Assembly: GCA_003455275.1 (NCBI GenBank)
Contig: DMRR01000029.1
Location: 1-10,266, forward strand
Origin: Bacteroidota bacterium
Lineage (GTDB): Bacteria > Bacteroidota > Bacteroidia > Chitinophagales > UBA10324
Reading direction: 5' to 3'
Length of the DNA stretch: 10,266 bases
Part shown: in pieces, positions 1 through 6,909 of the stretch
Layout: every line of letters begins with the position of its first letter
Numbering within the stretch: the stretch's first letter is position 1
Made by a program: the position numbers and the translations under genes
Notes under the pieces: model-generated
What the model saw: the letters and a program-made list of their open reading frames with translations, nothing else
What the model was told of the DNA's origin: nothing
Database searches by the model: none

Positions 1-1166
1 CCCGGGTCGTTGAACTGCGAAGCGATTGTTCCGAACACCGGAATTTTCTCATCTGGTGTTTCGAACAATTGATGATTGCGCTTGTATTGTTTCTTCACAT
101 CGCGCAACGCATCGAGCGCGCCGCGCTTGTCGAATTTGTTGAGCGCAATGATGTCGGCGAAATCGAGCATGTCAATTTTCTCCAACTGCGATGCAGCTCC
201 ATATTCGGGAGTCATCACATATAAACTCACATCGCTGTGGTCGGTGATTTCTGTATCACTCTGACCAATGCCGGAAGTTTCGAGAATGATTAAATCGTAA
301 CCGGCAGCTTTCACAATGTCGAGCGCTTCCTTCACATATTTCGAGAGCGCGAGATTCGATTGACGAGTCGCGAGCGAGCGCATATACACTCGAGGATTGT
401 TTATGCTGTTCATGCGGATTCTGTCGCCGAGCAGTGCGCCGCCTGTTTTTCTTTTTGACGGGTCAACAGAAATTATTGCAATTGTTTTCTCTTTAAAGTC
501 AATGAGAAATCTGCGAACGAGTTCATCTACGAGAGAAGATTTTCCTGCGCCGCCTGTTCCTGTGATTCCGAGAATCGGAGTCGCAACTGCTTTTGCTTTT
601 TTGTGAACTTCATTCAGCACCGGTTTTGCTTCATCCGGAAAATTTTCTGCAGCCGAAATAATTTTTGCTATGGAAGCAGGATGTTTCTGGTCGAGATGTT
701 TCAGTTCTCCATTTAGCGAATGCCCGGTTGCAAAATCAGATTTCTGTAACAGGTCGTTAATCATTCCCTGCAACCCCATCGAGCGACCATCATCCGGATG
801 ATAAATTCTCGTGATGCCGTATTCATGCAACTCTTTTATTTCATCAGGCAAAATAGTTCCGCCGCCGCCGCCAAAAATTTTAATGTGACCACAACCATTT
901 TCCTTCAACATGTCGTGCATGTATTTGAAAAACTCATTGTGCCCGCCTTGATAACTTGTTATTGCAATCGCCTGCGCATCTTCCTGTATCGCACAGTCCA
1001 CAATCTCTTTCACACTTCTGTCGTGACCCAAGTGAATCACTTCCGCTCCACTCGCCTGTATAATGCGGCGCATGATATTGATCGCCGCATCGTGCCCGTC
1101 GAATAGCGATGCCGCCGTTACAATTCTGATTTTGTTTTTTGGTTTATAAACTTCAACTGGTTTCAT
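1..1166 (-). CDS. icmF: Fused acyl-CoA mutase, IcmF type (N-terminal 388 residues; cut by the left window edge)
   Basis: Reading leftwards from ATG at 1166-1164, an open frame runs to the window edge without a stop. Residues about 13-140 form a cobalamin-binding domain: [15 protein letters not shown] (20-34) holds the DxH motif with the cobalt-ligating His25, followed by SYQGGH (71-76) and a glycine run GGGGG (99-103). Residues about 195-388 form a MeaB/ArgK-like G-protein domain: P-loop [12 protein letters not shown] (200-211), [15 protein letters not shown] (235-249), ETSGIGQSD (296-304) and NKFDKRG (343-349). This order, B12 domain then GTPase, is that of IcmF; methylmalonyl-CoA mutase carries its B12 domain at the C-terminus. 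Family members are about 1,100 residues, so the TIM-barrel mutase domain lies outside the window. The family rearranges isobutyryl-CoA and n-butyryl-CoA with adenosylcobalamin, the GTPase acting as cofactor chaperone. Substrate preference cannot be judged here. No Shine-Dalgarno sequence precedes the start. Confidence 0.93.
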   Translation of the reverse strand, partial: MKPVEVYKPKNKIRIVTAASLFDGHDAAINIMRRIIQASGAEVIHLGHDRSVKEIVDCAIQEDAQAIAITSYQGGHNEFFKYMHDMLKENGCGHIKIFGGGGGTILPDEIKELHEYGITRIYHPDDGRSMGLQGMINDLLQKSDFATGHSLNGELKHLDQKHPASIAKIISAAENFPDEAKPVLNEVHKKAKAVATPILGITGTGGAGKSSLVDELVRRFLIDFKEKTIAIISVDPSKRKTGGALLGDRIRMNSINNPRVYMRSLATRQSNLALSKYVKEALDIVKAAGYDLIILETSGIGQSDTEITDHSDVSLYVMTPEYGAASQLEKIDMLDFADIIALNKFDKRGALDALRDVKKQYKRNHQLFETPDEKIPVFGTIASQFNDP

Positions 1167-1395
1167 TTTCTATTCTCTGATTTCAGTGGAGCGAAAATAC
1201 AAGTGACACCTTCAACAAGTATTACCCAACAAATGCCGGACTATCTGAAAAATCAGGAATTAATTGATAAGAATTCCGCTTTCTTTTTTTACTAGAAATC
1301 CAAACCTTGAGGCAATTCGTTCGTAGAGTGTTAGGCAATGCAACTTTGAAATTTGATTCCTGCTCTTACATTCAGCACCGAAACATCAAAACACA
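1167..1395. other. Divergent intergenic region between icmF and the HAD gene
   Basis: This 229-base gap separates two genes that point away from each other, so it should carry both promoters. A candidate for icmF is listed separately. For the plus-strand HAD gene, only weak -7-like octamers are visible, CAACTTTG (1341-1348) and GAAATTTG (1348-1355). Each mismatches TAnnTTTG at the first base and neither has a TTG at a suitable upstream distance. I see no tRNA, riboswitch, convincing hairpin or small coding frame. Confidence 0.5.
1192..1218 (-). promoter_or_regulatory. Candidate Bacteroidota-type promoter for icmF
   Basis: On the minus strand TATTTTCG (1199-1192) resembles the Bacteroidota -7 box TAnnTTTG with one mismatch. 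TTGTTG (1218-1213) lies upstream as a possible -33 element. The gap of 13-16 bases between them is slightly short for the class. A start a few bases downstream of the -7 box would leave a leader of roughly 20 bases before the icmF ATG at 1166. This is a motif match by eye only. Confidence 0.35.
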
Positions 1396-2043
1396 GTGGC
1401 AATAAAGAACATCATCTTCGACTACGGTAAGGTTATCATCAATCTTGATTTCGATTTAACCCGTGCAGCTTTCGAAAGAGAAGGCGTGAACAATTTCAAT
1501 TCACTGTTTACCGAATTCAGTCAGCAACCCTTCTTCCACCTGTTTGATTGCGGATTGATTTCAGAAGAGGAATTCAGATTGCATTTACGCACCGCGACAG
1601 GACTTGAACTCAGCGATTCAAAAATTGATGAATGCTGGAATGCCATGCTCCTTGATATTCCACAGAGCCGCATGAAATTTTTAGATGAGATGAAAAAGGA
1701 GTACAAAACATTTATGCTCTCAAACACCAACAGTATTCACCTAGATGCGCTGAGTGTTTATCTCAAAAAAACTTTTTCTATTTCTGATATTGCTGAAAAA
1801 TTTTCCAAAGCTTATTACAGTTGCCGCTGCGGAATGCGAAAGCCCGACGAAAAAATATTTCAGTTGGTGATGAGCGAAAACAATCTTGATCCCGCTGAAA
1901 CTTTATTCATTGATGACTCGGCCGTGAACATTGAAACTGCCGACCAGCTAGGGTTGCATGTGATTCTTCTGATGCCCGGCGACAACCTTGAAGCGAAAGT
2001 GATGGAATATCTCGCTTCGCATAAGGAAACTGTACTGCACTAA
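1396..2043 (+). CDS. HAD-superfamily hydrolase, subfamily IA-like (sugar-phosphatase or dehalogenase-like group)
   Basis: The 215-residue product has the standard HAD motifs in order: motif I IIFDYGKV with the nucleophile Asp9, a helical cap at about 15-90, motif II MLSNTN with Ser109, motif III RKPDEKIF with Lys149, and motif IV LFIDDSAVN with Asp173 and Asp174. The length is normal for subfamily IA. GTG is chosen as start because an in-frame TGA lies at 1354-1356, no ATG follows it, and the next internal methionine (residue 84) would remove motif I. The residue two after the nucleophile is Gly11, not the usual acid/base Asp; the same DxG pattern occurs in the YihX glucose-1-phosphatase-like branch and in epoxide-hydrolase N-domains. 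A sugar phosphatase would suit the neighbouring glycan genes, but the gene is convergent with them and not in their operon. The substrate is unknown. Confidence 0.88.
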   Translation: MAIKNIIFDYGKVIINLDFDLTRAAFEREGVNNFNSLFTEFSQQPFFHLFDCGLISEEEFRLHLRTATGLELSDSKIDECWNAMLLDIPQSRMKFLDEMKKEYKTFMLSNTNSIHLDALSVYLKKTFSISDIAEKFSKAYYSCRCGMRKPDEKIFQLVMSENNLDPAETLFIDDSAVNIETADQLGLHVILLMPGDNLEAKVMEYLASHKETVLH

Positions 2044-2050
2044 AGCCTCA

Positions 2051-2063
2051 TCCCCGAAGGGGA
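2051..2063. terminator. Short GC hairpin between two convergent genes; possible weak bidirectional terminator
   Basis: TCCCCGAAGGGGA is a perfect 5-bp inverted repeat around a 3-base centre. On the minus strand it reads CCCCTTCGGGG, which can also fold with a UUCG tetraloop. It lies in the 39-base gap between the HAD stop (2041-2043) and the GT4 stop (2085-2083), where a shared terminator would be expected. Neither strand has a clear T-run immediately after it, so a classical intrinsic terminator is doubtful. Confidence 0.35.
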
Positions 2064-2082
2064 AAGGAACATTCGCAAAAAA

Positions 2083-3156
2083 TTATTTGCTTATTGAATT
2101 AAGAAGCGTGAGATATTTCTCCCGCATCGCATTTACCGAATAATTATTTTCAATATGTGTGCGCGCATTTTCGATCACTGATTCTCTCTCTGTTTTATTC
2201 TGTAGAAGAGTGGAAAGAATTTTCTGCCAATCACTATCCGTTGAGGCAATCCAGCCGGTTAGCTTGTCAAGTACAATTTCAGTATTCACTCCAACAGGTG
2301 AAGCAACACTGGGAACGCCAACCGCCATGTATTGAAGCAACTTGAATCCGCACTTGCCTTTGCTCCATTCATCATTTGGCAATGGCATAATTCCGATATC
2401 AAATTGTTGAAGCTCGCTGATTTCAGTTTCCTTTTTCCATTCAATGAAGCGATACGATTTCAGTGGCAATTGCAAATCTTTATTTGAAATAATCCTTAAT
2501 TCAAATTGAAACTGCTCTTCTATTTTTTTGAAAACAGGCATAAGTGCATTGAGATAATAGGTAGTGCTGTGGCTGCCCGTCCATCCAATCACAGGAATGG
2601 TATTATTTTTTTTTCCCGGAAGATGATAGCTGGTGTCAATGGTGGTTGGAATAAATTCCACTGAGTGGTTAAACTGAAAAGCATATTCACACAAATATTT
2701 ATTTCCGCATGTAACAACAGATGCCCATTTACAAATACTCCCAACTTTATTATACCACTTAAATCGATTAGCGAAACCGTTGCTGGCCGACACATTCGGT
2801 TTCCAGATGGCATCATCAAAATCATAAATGAATTTCCGGTGAAAAATTTTTGCAATCACCCATTCAAAAAATGGCGGACCAATTGGCGCTGCTTCACGGT
2901 GAATAAAAATTGCATCAGCACTTCTGATTCGAAAGAGCAGAAAAAATCTACGGGCAAAACCAGTAAGTAATCCAAAAAATTTTTGAAAGTATTTTCCTTT
3001 CTGATAAAGAACCTTCCATGCGCTTATGCTCCAGAACGAATGCAGTTCGCATTGCCATCCATTCTTTTCAAAGTGAGACAAATATTGCTCGAAGCGGAAA
3101 CGCTGACTTGGCGCTTCTCCCAATGGATACGGAGCAATGATGAGGAGCTTTTTCAC
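2083..3156 (-). CDS. Glycosyltransferase, GT4-type, GT-B fold
   Basis: The 357-residue product looks like a cytoplasmic enzyme that transfers a sugar from a nucleotide donor to a growing glycan. Visible landmarks are an N-terminal Rossmann strand KKLLIIAPYPLGEAPSQRFR (2-21), YDFDDAIW (111-118), VIPTTID near 170, the start of the donor-binding half at GWTGSHSTTYYL (191-202), and a C-terminal segment with GKCGFKLLQYMAVG (267-280) then SPVGVN (286-291). In the usual GT4 E-x7-E position this protein has Gly267 and Gln275, so it belongs to a divergent subgroup. The start is GTG at 3156-3154: the first internal methionine is residue 277, so no ATG start is possible. It overlaps the stop of the upstream glycosyltransferase (3153-4382) by four bases (GTGA), which suggests translational coupling. 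Donor and acceptor sugars cannot be told. Confidence 0.87.
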   Translation of the reverse strand: MKKLLIIAPYPLGEAPSQRFRFEQYLSHFEKNGWQCELHSFWSISAWKVLYQKGKYFQKFFGLLTGFARRFFLLFRIRSADAIFIHREAAPIGPPFFEWVIAKIFHRKFIYDFDDAIWKPNVSASNGFANRFKWYNKVGSICKWASVVTCGNKYLCEYAFQFNHSVEFIPTTIDTSYHLPGKKNNTIPVIGWTGSHSTTYYLNALMPVFKKIEEQFQFELRIISNKDLQLPLKSYRFIEWKKETEISELQQFDIGIMPLPNDEWSKGKCGFKLLQYMAVGVPSVASPVGVNTEIVLDKLTGWIASTDSDWQKILSTLLQNKTERESVIENARTHIENNYSVNAMREKYLTLLNSISK

Positions 3157-4382
3157 TTCGAAAGTTTTTGATAAACAGAAAAGTATTTTTCAATTCCTTT
3201 TTCGAGTGAATAAAATTTTTCAGCTCCGCTACGGATTTTTTCTGCGCTGAAATTATTCAATTCGCCTTTCACAATTCGATCGGCGATTTGATTAAAAGAT
3301 TTTTCATTCATTGTATCAATCACAAATCCTGCATTGCTGTCGTTCACAATTAAATCAGTATCGCCTACTCCGCTGTTGCAGATGATTGGAATTCCCATGC
3401 TCATGATTTCACCTTGCTTCACAGGTGATGAGGCTTTTTTACTGAATGACTGCTTAATAAAAAATACGGAAGCATCAGAACACTTCAGCAGCAACGGCAT
3501 TTCGTTTCTTGATGCTTTTAACAATACAATACTTTCATCAGAAATATTTTTTGCCCGCGCTTTATTCAAAACAAATTCTCTTTCTTCCGGAGTAATGAAA
3601 AGAAATTTTGCAGAAGGAATTTTTTTCTGAATGCAAGAAAAAAATTCCAGCATCTCGTCGCACAAATACCAGGTGCCGATACTCCCGCAATAAGAGAGAA
3701 CAAACTTTGCATCACTCAAGCCGAACTCCGATTTCTTTTTCTGAATTTCGGAATCAGAAATTTTTTTTGAATCAAAAAGATTCATATCCACACAGCAGGG
3801 AATTACTTCAAGGCTCAGAGGTTGGTTCTTGATTTTTTTCCAGGTGAGAATTTCCTGCTTTGCATTTTCAGTGAGAGAAACAATTGCATCAGCATTTTCT
3901 AAAAACAATTTCTCCTTCCGCTTGAAGTAATTGTAAACGGTTCTGTAAACCGGATTTTTCAAATTCCATATTGCACCTTCCACTCTTTCATCAGCCCAGA
4001 AGCCACGCATATCGAATATGAATTTGACTCCGAAATTTTTTTTCATCCATAAACCCACAATAGCGGCGACATAACTGCGGCAGTGAATCGCTTCAATTTT
4101 TTTTTCATGAAAAAGTTTTTCAGAAAGCAACATTATTTTCCTTATGTCACGAATGGTAGAAATCACCGGCGGCTTCTTTGTATATTCAATCGGGAACCAA
4201 TCGATGCCGGCGTCTGACATTATTTTCCAAACTCGGGTTCGCTCATTTTTCTTTTCTGATTTTTCTGCGCTGATAAGAGCTATCTCGTGTCCTAGTTTTA
4301 CTAAGCCTTTGAGATATGGAATCACCTGACTCTGCCCAAGTGGGTCAGTCATTCCATCATAAGATATATAAAGCACTTTCAT
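3153..4382 (-). CDS. Glycosyltransferase, GT4-type, GT-B fold
   Basis: The 409-residue product begins with KVLYISYDGMTDPLGQSQV (2-20), a typical N-terminus for GT4 enzymes, in which the glycine-rich turn approaches the acceptor. Further landmarks are FDMRGFWADE (123-132), VIPCCVDMNLF (193-203) opening the link to the C-terminal Rossmann domain, SYCGSIGTWY (230-239), and the donor-binding segment KASSPVKQGEIMSMGIP (316-332) followed by NSGVGD (336-341). Glu325 matches the second Glu of the E-x7-E motif; the first is replaced by Ala317. No signal peptide or convincing membrane helix is present, so it probably acts on the cytoplasmic side of the inner membrane. It is the first gene of a two-gene minus-strand unit, followed with a 4-base overlap by the GT4 at 2083-3156. 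ATG at 4382-4380 lacks a Shine-Dalgarno sequence. Sugar specificity is unknown. Confidence 0.9.
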   Translation of the reverse strand: MKVLYISYDGMTDPLGQSQVIPYLKGLVKLGHEIALISAEKSEKKNERTRVWKIMSDAGIDWFPIEYTKKPPVISTIRDIRKIMLLSEKLFHEKKIEAIHCRSYVAAIVGLWMKKNFGVKFIFDMRGFWADERVEGAIWNLKNPVYRTVYNYFKRKEKLFLENADAIVSLTENAKQEILTWKKIKNQPLSLEVIPCCVDMNLFDSKKISDSEIQKKKSEFGLSDAKFVLSYCGSIGTWYLCDEMLEFFSCIQKKIPSAKFLFITPEEREFVLNKARAKNISDESIVLLKASRNEMPLLLKCSDASVFFIKQSFSKKASSPVKQGEIMSMGIPIICNSGVGDTDLIVNDSNAGFVIDTMNEKSFNQIADRIVKGELNNFSAEKIRSGAEKFYSLEKGIEKYFSVYQKLSK

Positions 4383-4486
4383 TTTTTAGTCAGGGTGGCA
4401 AAAATGGTGAGCATTGAATTGATGTTTGCTTTCGTACAGCAAAAGATTTCCCTATCATTGTTCTGAAGAAAAAATCTGACGCCAAA
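4383..4486. promoter_or_regulatory. Divergent intergenic region expected to hold promoters for both glycosyltransferase units
   Basis: These 104 bases separate the start of the minus-strand GT4 pair from the start of the plus-strand GT2/GT-C pair. On the plus strand TATCATTG (4453-4460) differs from TAnnTTTG at one base and lies about 27 bases before the GT2 ATG; a TTTG at 4425-4428 is upstream but 24 bases away, longer than usual. On the minus strand CATTTTTG (4405-4398) also has one mismatch, with no good -33 partner. The location is strong evidence for promoters; the exact elements are not. Confidence 0.4.
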
Positions 4487-5404
4487 ATGGACATATCTCT
4501 TGTAGTTCCTATTTACAATGAAGAACTTCTGATTAATAGTCTATTGGATGAAACTACTTCTTCATTAAATAAAATTAGCGAAGATTTTGAAATCATTTGC
4601 GTGGATGATGGAAGTCGCGATTCAAGCCTTGAAAAAATTCTTGCCTACCGGAAAAAAGATTCGCGGGTGAAGGTGGTAATTCTCAGCCGTAACTTCGGGC
4701 ATCAGGCAGCTTATACCGCTGGACTTAGCTATGCGAAAGGAAATTTCATCGGTATGATGGACGGCGACTTGCAGGATCCACCGGCTTTATTTTCAAAGAT
4801 GTACGACATGCTACAAACAAAGAATTTTGATGTGGTATTTGGACATAGGGAGGCACGAAAAGAGAAATTCATGAAACGAATGCTTATTCTTTTGTTTCAT
4901 AAAATATTCAGCCGACTTTCAAACATTAATGCTCCGGCTGATGTTGGAAATTTTTCAATGATGACTCGCGGTGCATTAAAAGCATTTCTGAGCTTGCAGG
5001 AGAAAAACCGTTACCTTCCAGGACTTCGCTACTTTATCGGATTCCGACAGGGATTTGTTGAATATAAAAGAAGTGACCGGGAAATTGGTGAAGCGAAAAT
5101 GAATTTCACAAAACTTTTTAAGCTCGCTCTTGATGCAATTTTTTCTTTTTCAAAAATACCTATCAGGTTGTGTTGGATAATTGGTTTGATCGGAATATTA
5201 TTTTCAATTGGCGGTTCAGCGGTTGTACTTTATAAAAAAATGACCGGCGATGCAATAAGTGGATGGACCTCGGTTTTGACAAGCATGTATTTTCTAGGAA
5301 GTGTTCAGCTTTTCTTTCTTGGGATAATAGGTGAATACATCCATCGCATCTTTGTAGAAACACAAAATCGCCCGATTTTTATTGTCAGAGAATTTGTTGA
5401 TTAA
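4487..5404 (+). CDS. Family 2 glycosyltransferase, polyprenyl-phosphate sugar synthase-like (DPM1/GtrB-like)
   Basis: The 305-residue product has a GT-A domain at about 1-225 and two C-terminal membrane helices at about 228-250 and 262-285. Motifs are SLVVPIYNEE (4-13), CVDDGSRD (38-45), SRNFGHQAAYTAGL (67-80), the metal and nucleotide-sugar site MDGDLQDPP (91-99), and R-x-x-R-x-x-G-E-A-K (195-204), where many relatives have GESK. The tail GIIGEYIHRIFVETQNRP (279-296) is characteristic of bacterial DPM1-like and GtrB-like enzymes. These move a sugar from UDP- or GDP-sugar to undecaprenyl phosphate on the cytoplasmic side, making a lipid-linked donor for membrane GT-C enzymes. A GT-C gene follows after 11 bases on the same strand, the expected partner. 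The length is normal. ATG is the first possible start at the motif-bearing N-terminus. The sugar cannot be assigned. Confidence 0.9.
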   Translation: MDISLVVPIYNEELLINSLLDETTSSLNKISEDFEIICVDDGSRDSSLEKILAYRKKDSRVKVVILSRNFGHQAAYTAGLSYAKGNFIGMMDGDLQDPPALFSKMYDMLQTKNFDVVFGHREARKEKFMKRMLILLFHKIFSRLSNINAPADVGNFSMMTRGALKAFLSLQEKNRYLPGLRYFIGFRQGFVEYKRSDREIGEAKMNFTKLFKLALDAIFSFSKIPIRLCWIIGLIGILFSIGGSAVVLYKKMTGDAISGWTSVLTSMYFLGSVQLFFLGIIGEYIHRIFVETQNRPIFIVREFVD

Positions 5405-5415
5405 AAAAAATATGA

Positions 5416-6909
5416 ATGAAAATAAAAATTGAAAAACCGATTCTAATACTTGCCATTGCAGGATTGGTGCTGAGAATTGGTTTCATACTGTTTGTAGCTA
5501 AGGGATATTTCGGGAGGGAAAATATTTATGTAGATGCAGATACTAAGGGATGGTATAGCAGCATTGAACACCTGATAAAGGAAGGAACTTATTATGTAGC
5601 CGTTTCTCCTCCTCCGGGTGTGGCAGTGGATGAATTTGGCGAACCGGTTGAACCATACATTGCTGAGTATTCTCAATTTTCACGAATGCCGGGTTACTCA
5701 TTTTTCCTTGGCATATTCTATTTGCTATGTGGCATGAATTGGGAAACGGCTCTTCCGCTTGCCGGATGGTTTCAGGCAGGACTTGATTTCTTTATCATAC
5801 TGCTTGTGTTTGCTACAGCAAAAAGAATTTTCAGGAGAAGTGCTGTGTCTTTTCTCGTCGCAACTCTTTATGCATTTTATCCTTTCATAATTGTGTGGAC
5901 TCCCGTAGCATATTCAGAATATACAAGTGTGGCAATCATGATTGCATTTCTGTATTTCTTTTTTGCACCGGATAAAAACAAATTTGGTTGGAGCGGATTG
6001 ATCCTCGGAGTGGCGGTATTGTTCCGTCCGCACTTTTTCTTTCTTGTTCCTGCTGCCTTGCTCGCCATGTTGGTTTTATTGAAGTGGAATAAAATTTTTT
6101 TTCGAAGAGCATTTTTATTCTCTGCATGTTTTTTACTTGCTTATTCTCCGTGGCCTCTCCGAAATTATTTTCTTCAGAAAAAAATTGTATTCACACAGGA
6201 TTTACGCGCCATCCGAAATTGGGATATTGATGTGCTTGCATTCATGCAATACATGTTTTCCGTTCAGTCCGATTGGGAGCCACAGTTCTCACAAATATTA
6301 CATAAAGAAAAAGTGCATTGGCCCGCTGCTTCTTATCTGAATAGCGAAGACTCGATTAAACTGGAGCGTGTTGCATTCCTGTCTTCCAACTGCGGAAGCG
6401 GATTTAGTTGCTGGCACGGTTACAAGGGAGAAGTTATATGGGATGAAGGATGTAATGCAGAGATAAAAAAAATTTATGACGAGCTCCGTGAAGAACAGAT
6501 GAAAAAAAATCCGTTCAACTTTTGGGTGAAAGTTCCAATGGCGAATCTTCAGAAAGCAGTGCTGAAAGTGAAACTGAATGATACTTCCACCCTGATCAGA
6601 AAAATTGCATCACTTCTTTTTTTATACCGCACCATTTTACTCCTGATCGGAATGGCGGGTTTGTATTTCATGTTCAGGGCTGACGGAACCGATCAATCAT
6701 TTGCAGTGATGTGTGCTGTGTTTTTTGTGTTGGTGTATTTCATACTGTGCTTCGGAACTTCAGTGCAAATGCGAAACATTGAAATGCGTTACTTCCTTCA
6801 ACCGGATATTATGATGTTGTTCCCGGCGGCATTTCTGTTTGATAAATTTTTCGGAAAATATTTCTCAAGACTTTCCTTCCTCCGAAATCTGAAGCACGGT
6901 TTTGACTAA
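5416..6909 (+). CDS. Multi-membrane-spanning GT-C-type glycosyltransferase (PMT/ArnT-like)
   Basis: The 497-residue integral membrane protein has about eight hydrophobic segments in residues 9-246, a long soluble segment at about 247-395, and three more helices to the C-terminus. After the first helix comes an acidic loop YVDADTKGW (38-46), then SRMPGYSFF (89-97), matching the first-loop Asp and R-x-PGY features of ArnT/PMT-like GT-C enzymes, which transfer sugars from polyprenyl-phosphate donors outside the cytoplasm. Also visible are YPFIIVWTPVAYSE (155-168), WPLRNYFL (246-253), QDLRAIRNWD (261-270) and RNIEMRYF (453-460). It is paralogous to 8048-9487 along its whole length. The start at 5416 follows the GT2 stop by 11 bases; an ATG at 5412 opens only six codons. 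The stop overlaps the convergent acyltransferase stop. It most likely uses the lipid-linked sugar made by the upstream GT2; the acceptor is unknown. A polymerase-like role is possible but less likely. Confidence 0.82.
   Translation: MKIKIEKPILILAIAGLVLRIGFILFVAKGYFGRENIYVDADTKGWYSSIEHLIKEGTYYVAVSPPPGVAVDEFGEPVEPYIAEYSQFSRMPGYSFFLGIFYLLCGMNWETALPLAGWFQAGLDFFIILLVFATAKRIFRRSAVSFLVATLYAFYPFIIVWTPVAYSEYTSVAIMIAFLYFFFAPDKNKFGWSGLILGVAVLFRPHFFFLVPAALLAMLVLLKWNKIFFRRAFLFSACFLLAYSPWPLRNYFLQKKIVFTQDLRAIRNWDIDVLAFMQYMFSVQSDWEPQFSQILHKEKVHWPAASYLNSEDSIKLERVAFLSSNCGSGFSCWHGYKGEVIWDEGCNAEIKKIYDELREEQMKKNPFNFWVKVPMANLQKAVLKVKLNDTSTLIRKIASLLFLYRTILLLIGMAGLYFMFRADGTDQSFAVMCAVFFVLVYFILCFGTSVQMRNIEMRYFLQPDIMMLFPAAFLFDKFFGKYFSRLSFLRNLKHGFD

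Noticed and set aside
1..6. CCCGGG at the exact left edge, possibly a cloning boundary
   Set aside because: The codons run through it in the icmF frame and nothing vector-like is visible. A hexamer at an edge can be chance.
798..1106. Plus-strand open frame of 102 codons
   Set aside because: It lies wholly opposite icmF, whose minus-strand frame shows clear domain motifs. The plus-strand product has no recognisable motif.
1245..1256. Small hairpin CTGA-AAAA-TCAG in the divergent gap
   Set aside because: A 4-bp stem without a following T-run has no meaning as a terminator, and no other structure is associated with it.
4444..4477. Inverted repeat AGATTT ... AAATCT upstream of the GT2 gene
   Set aside because: The 6-base AT-rich arms and a 22-base loop are expected by chance. 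No second copy or regulatory context supports it.
5412..5432. Six-codon ATG frame overlapping the GT-C start
   Set aside because: It is too short to judge, and chance ATGs are common in this A-rich spacer. The GT-C start at 5416 is better supported.
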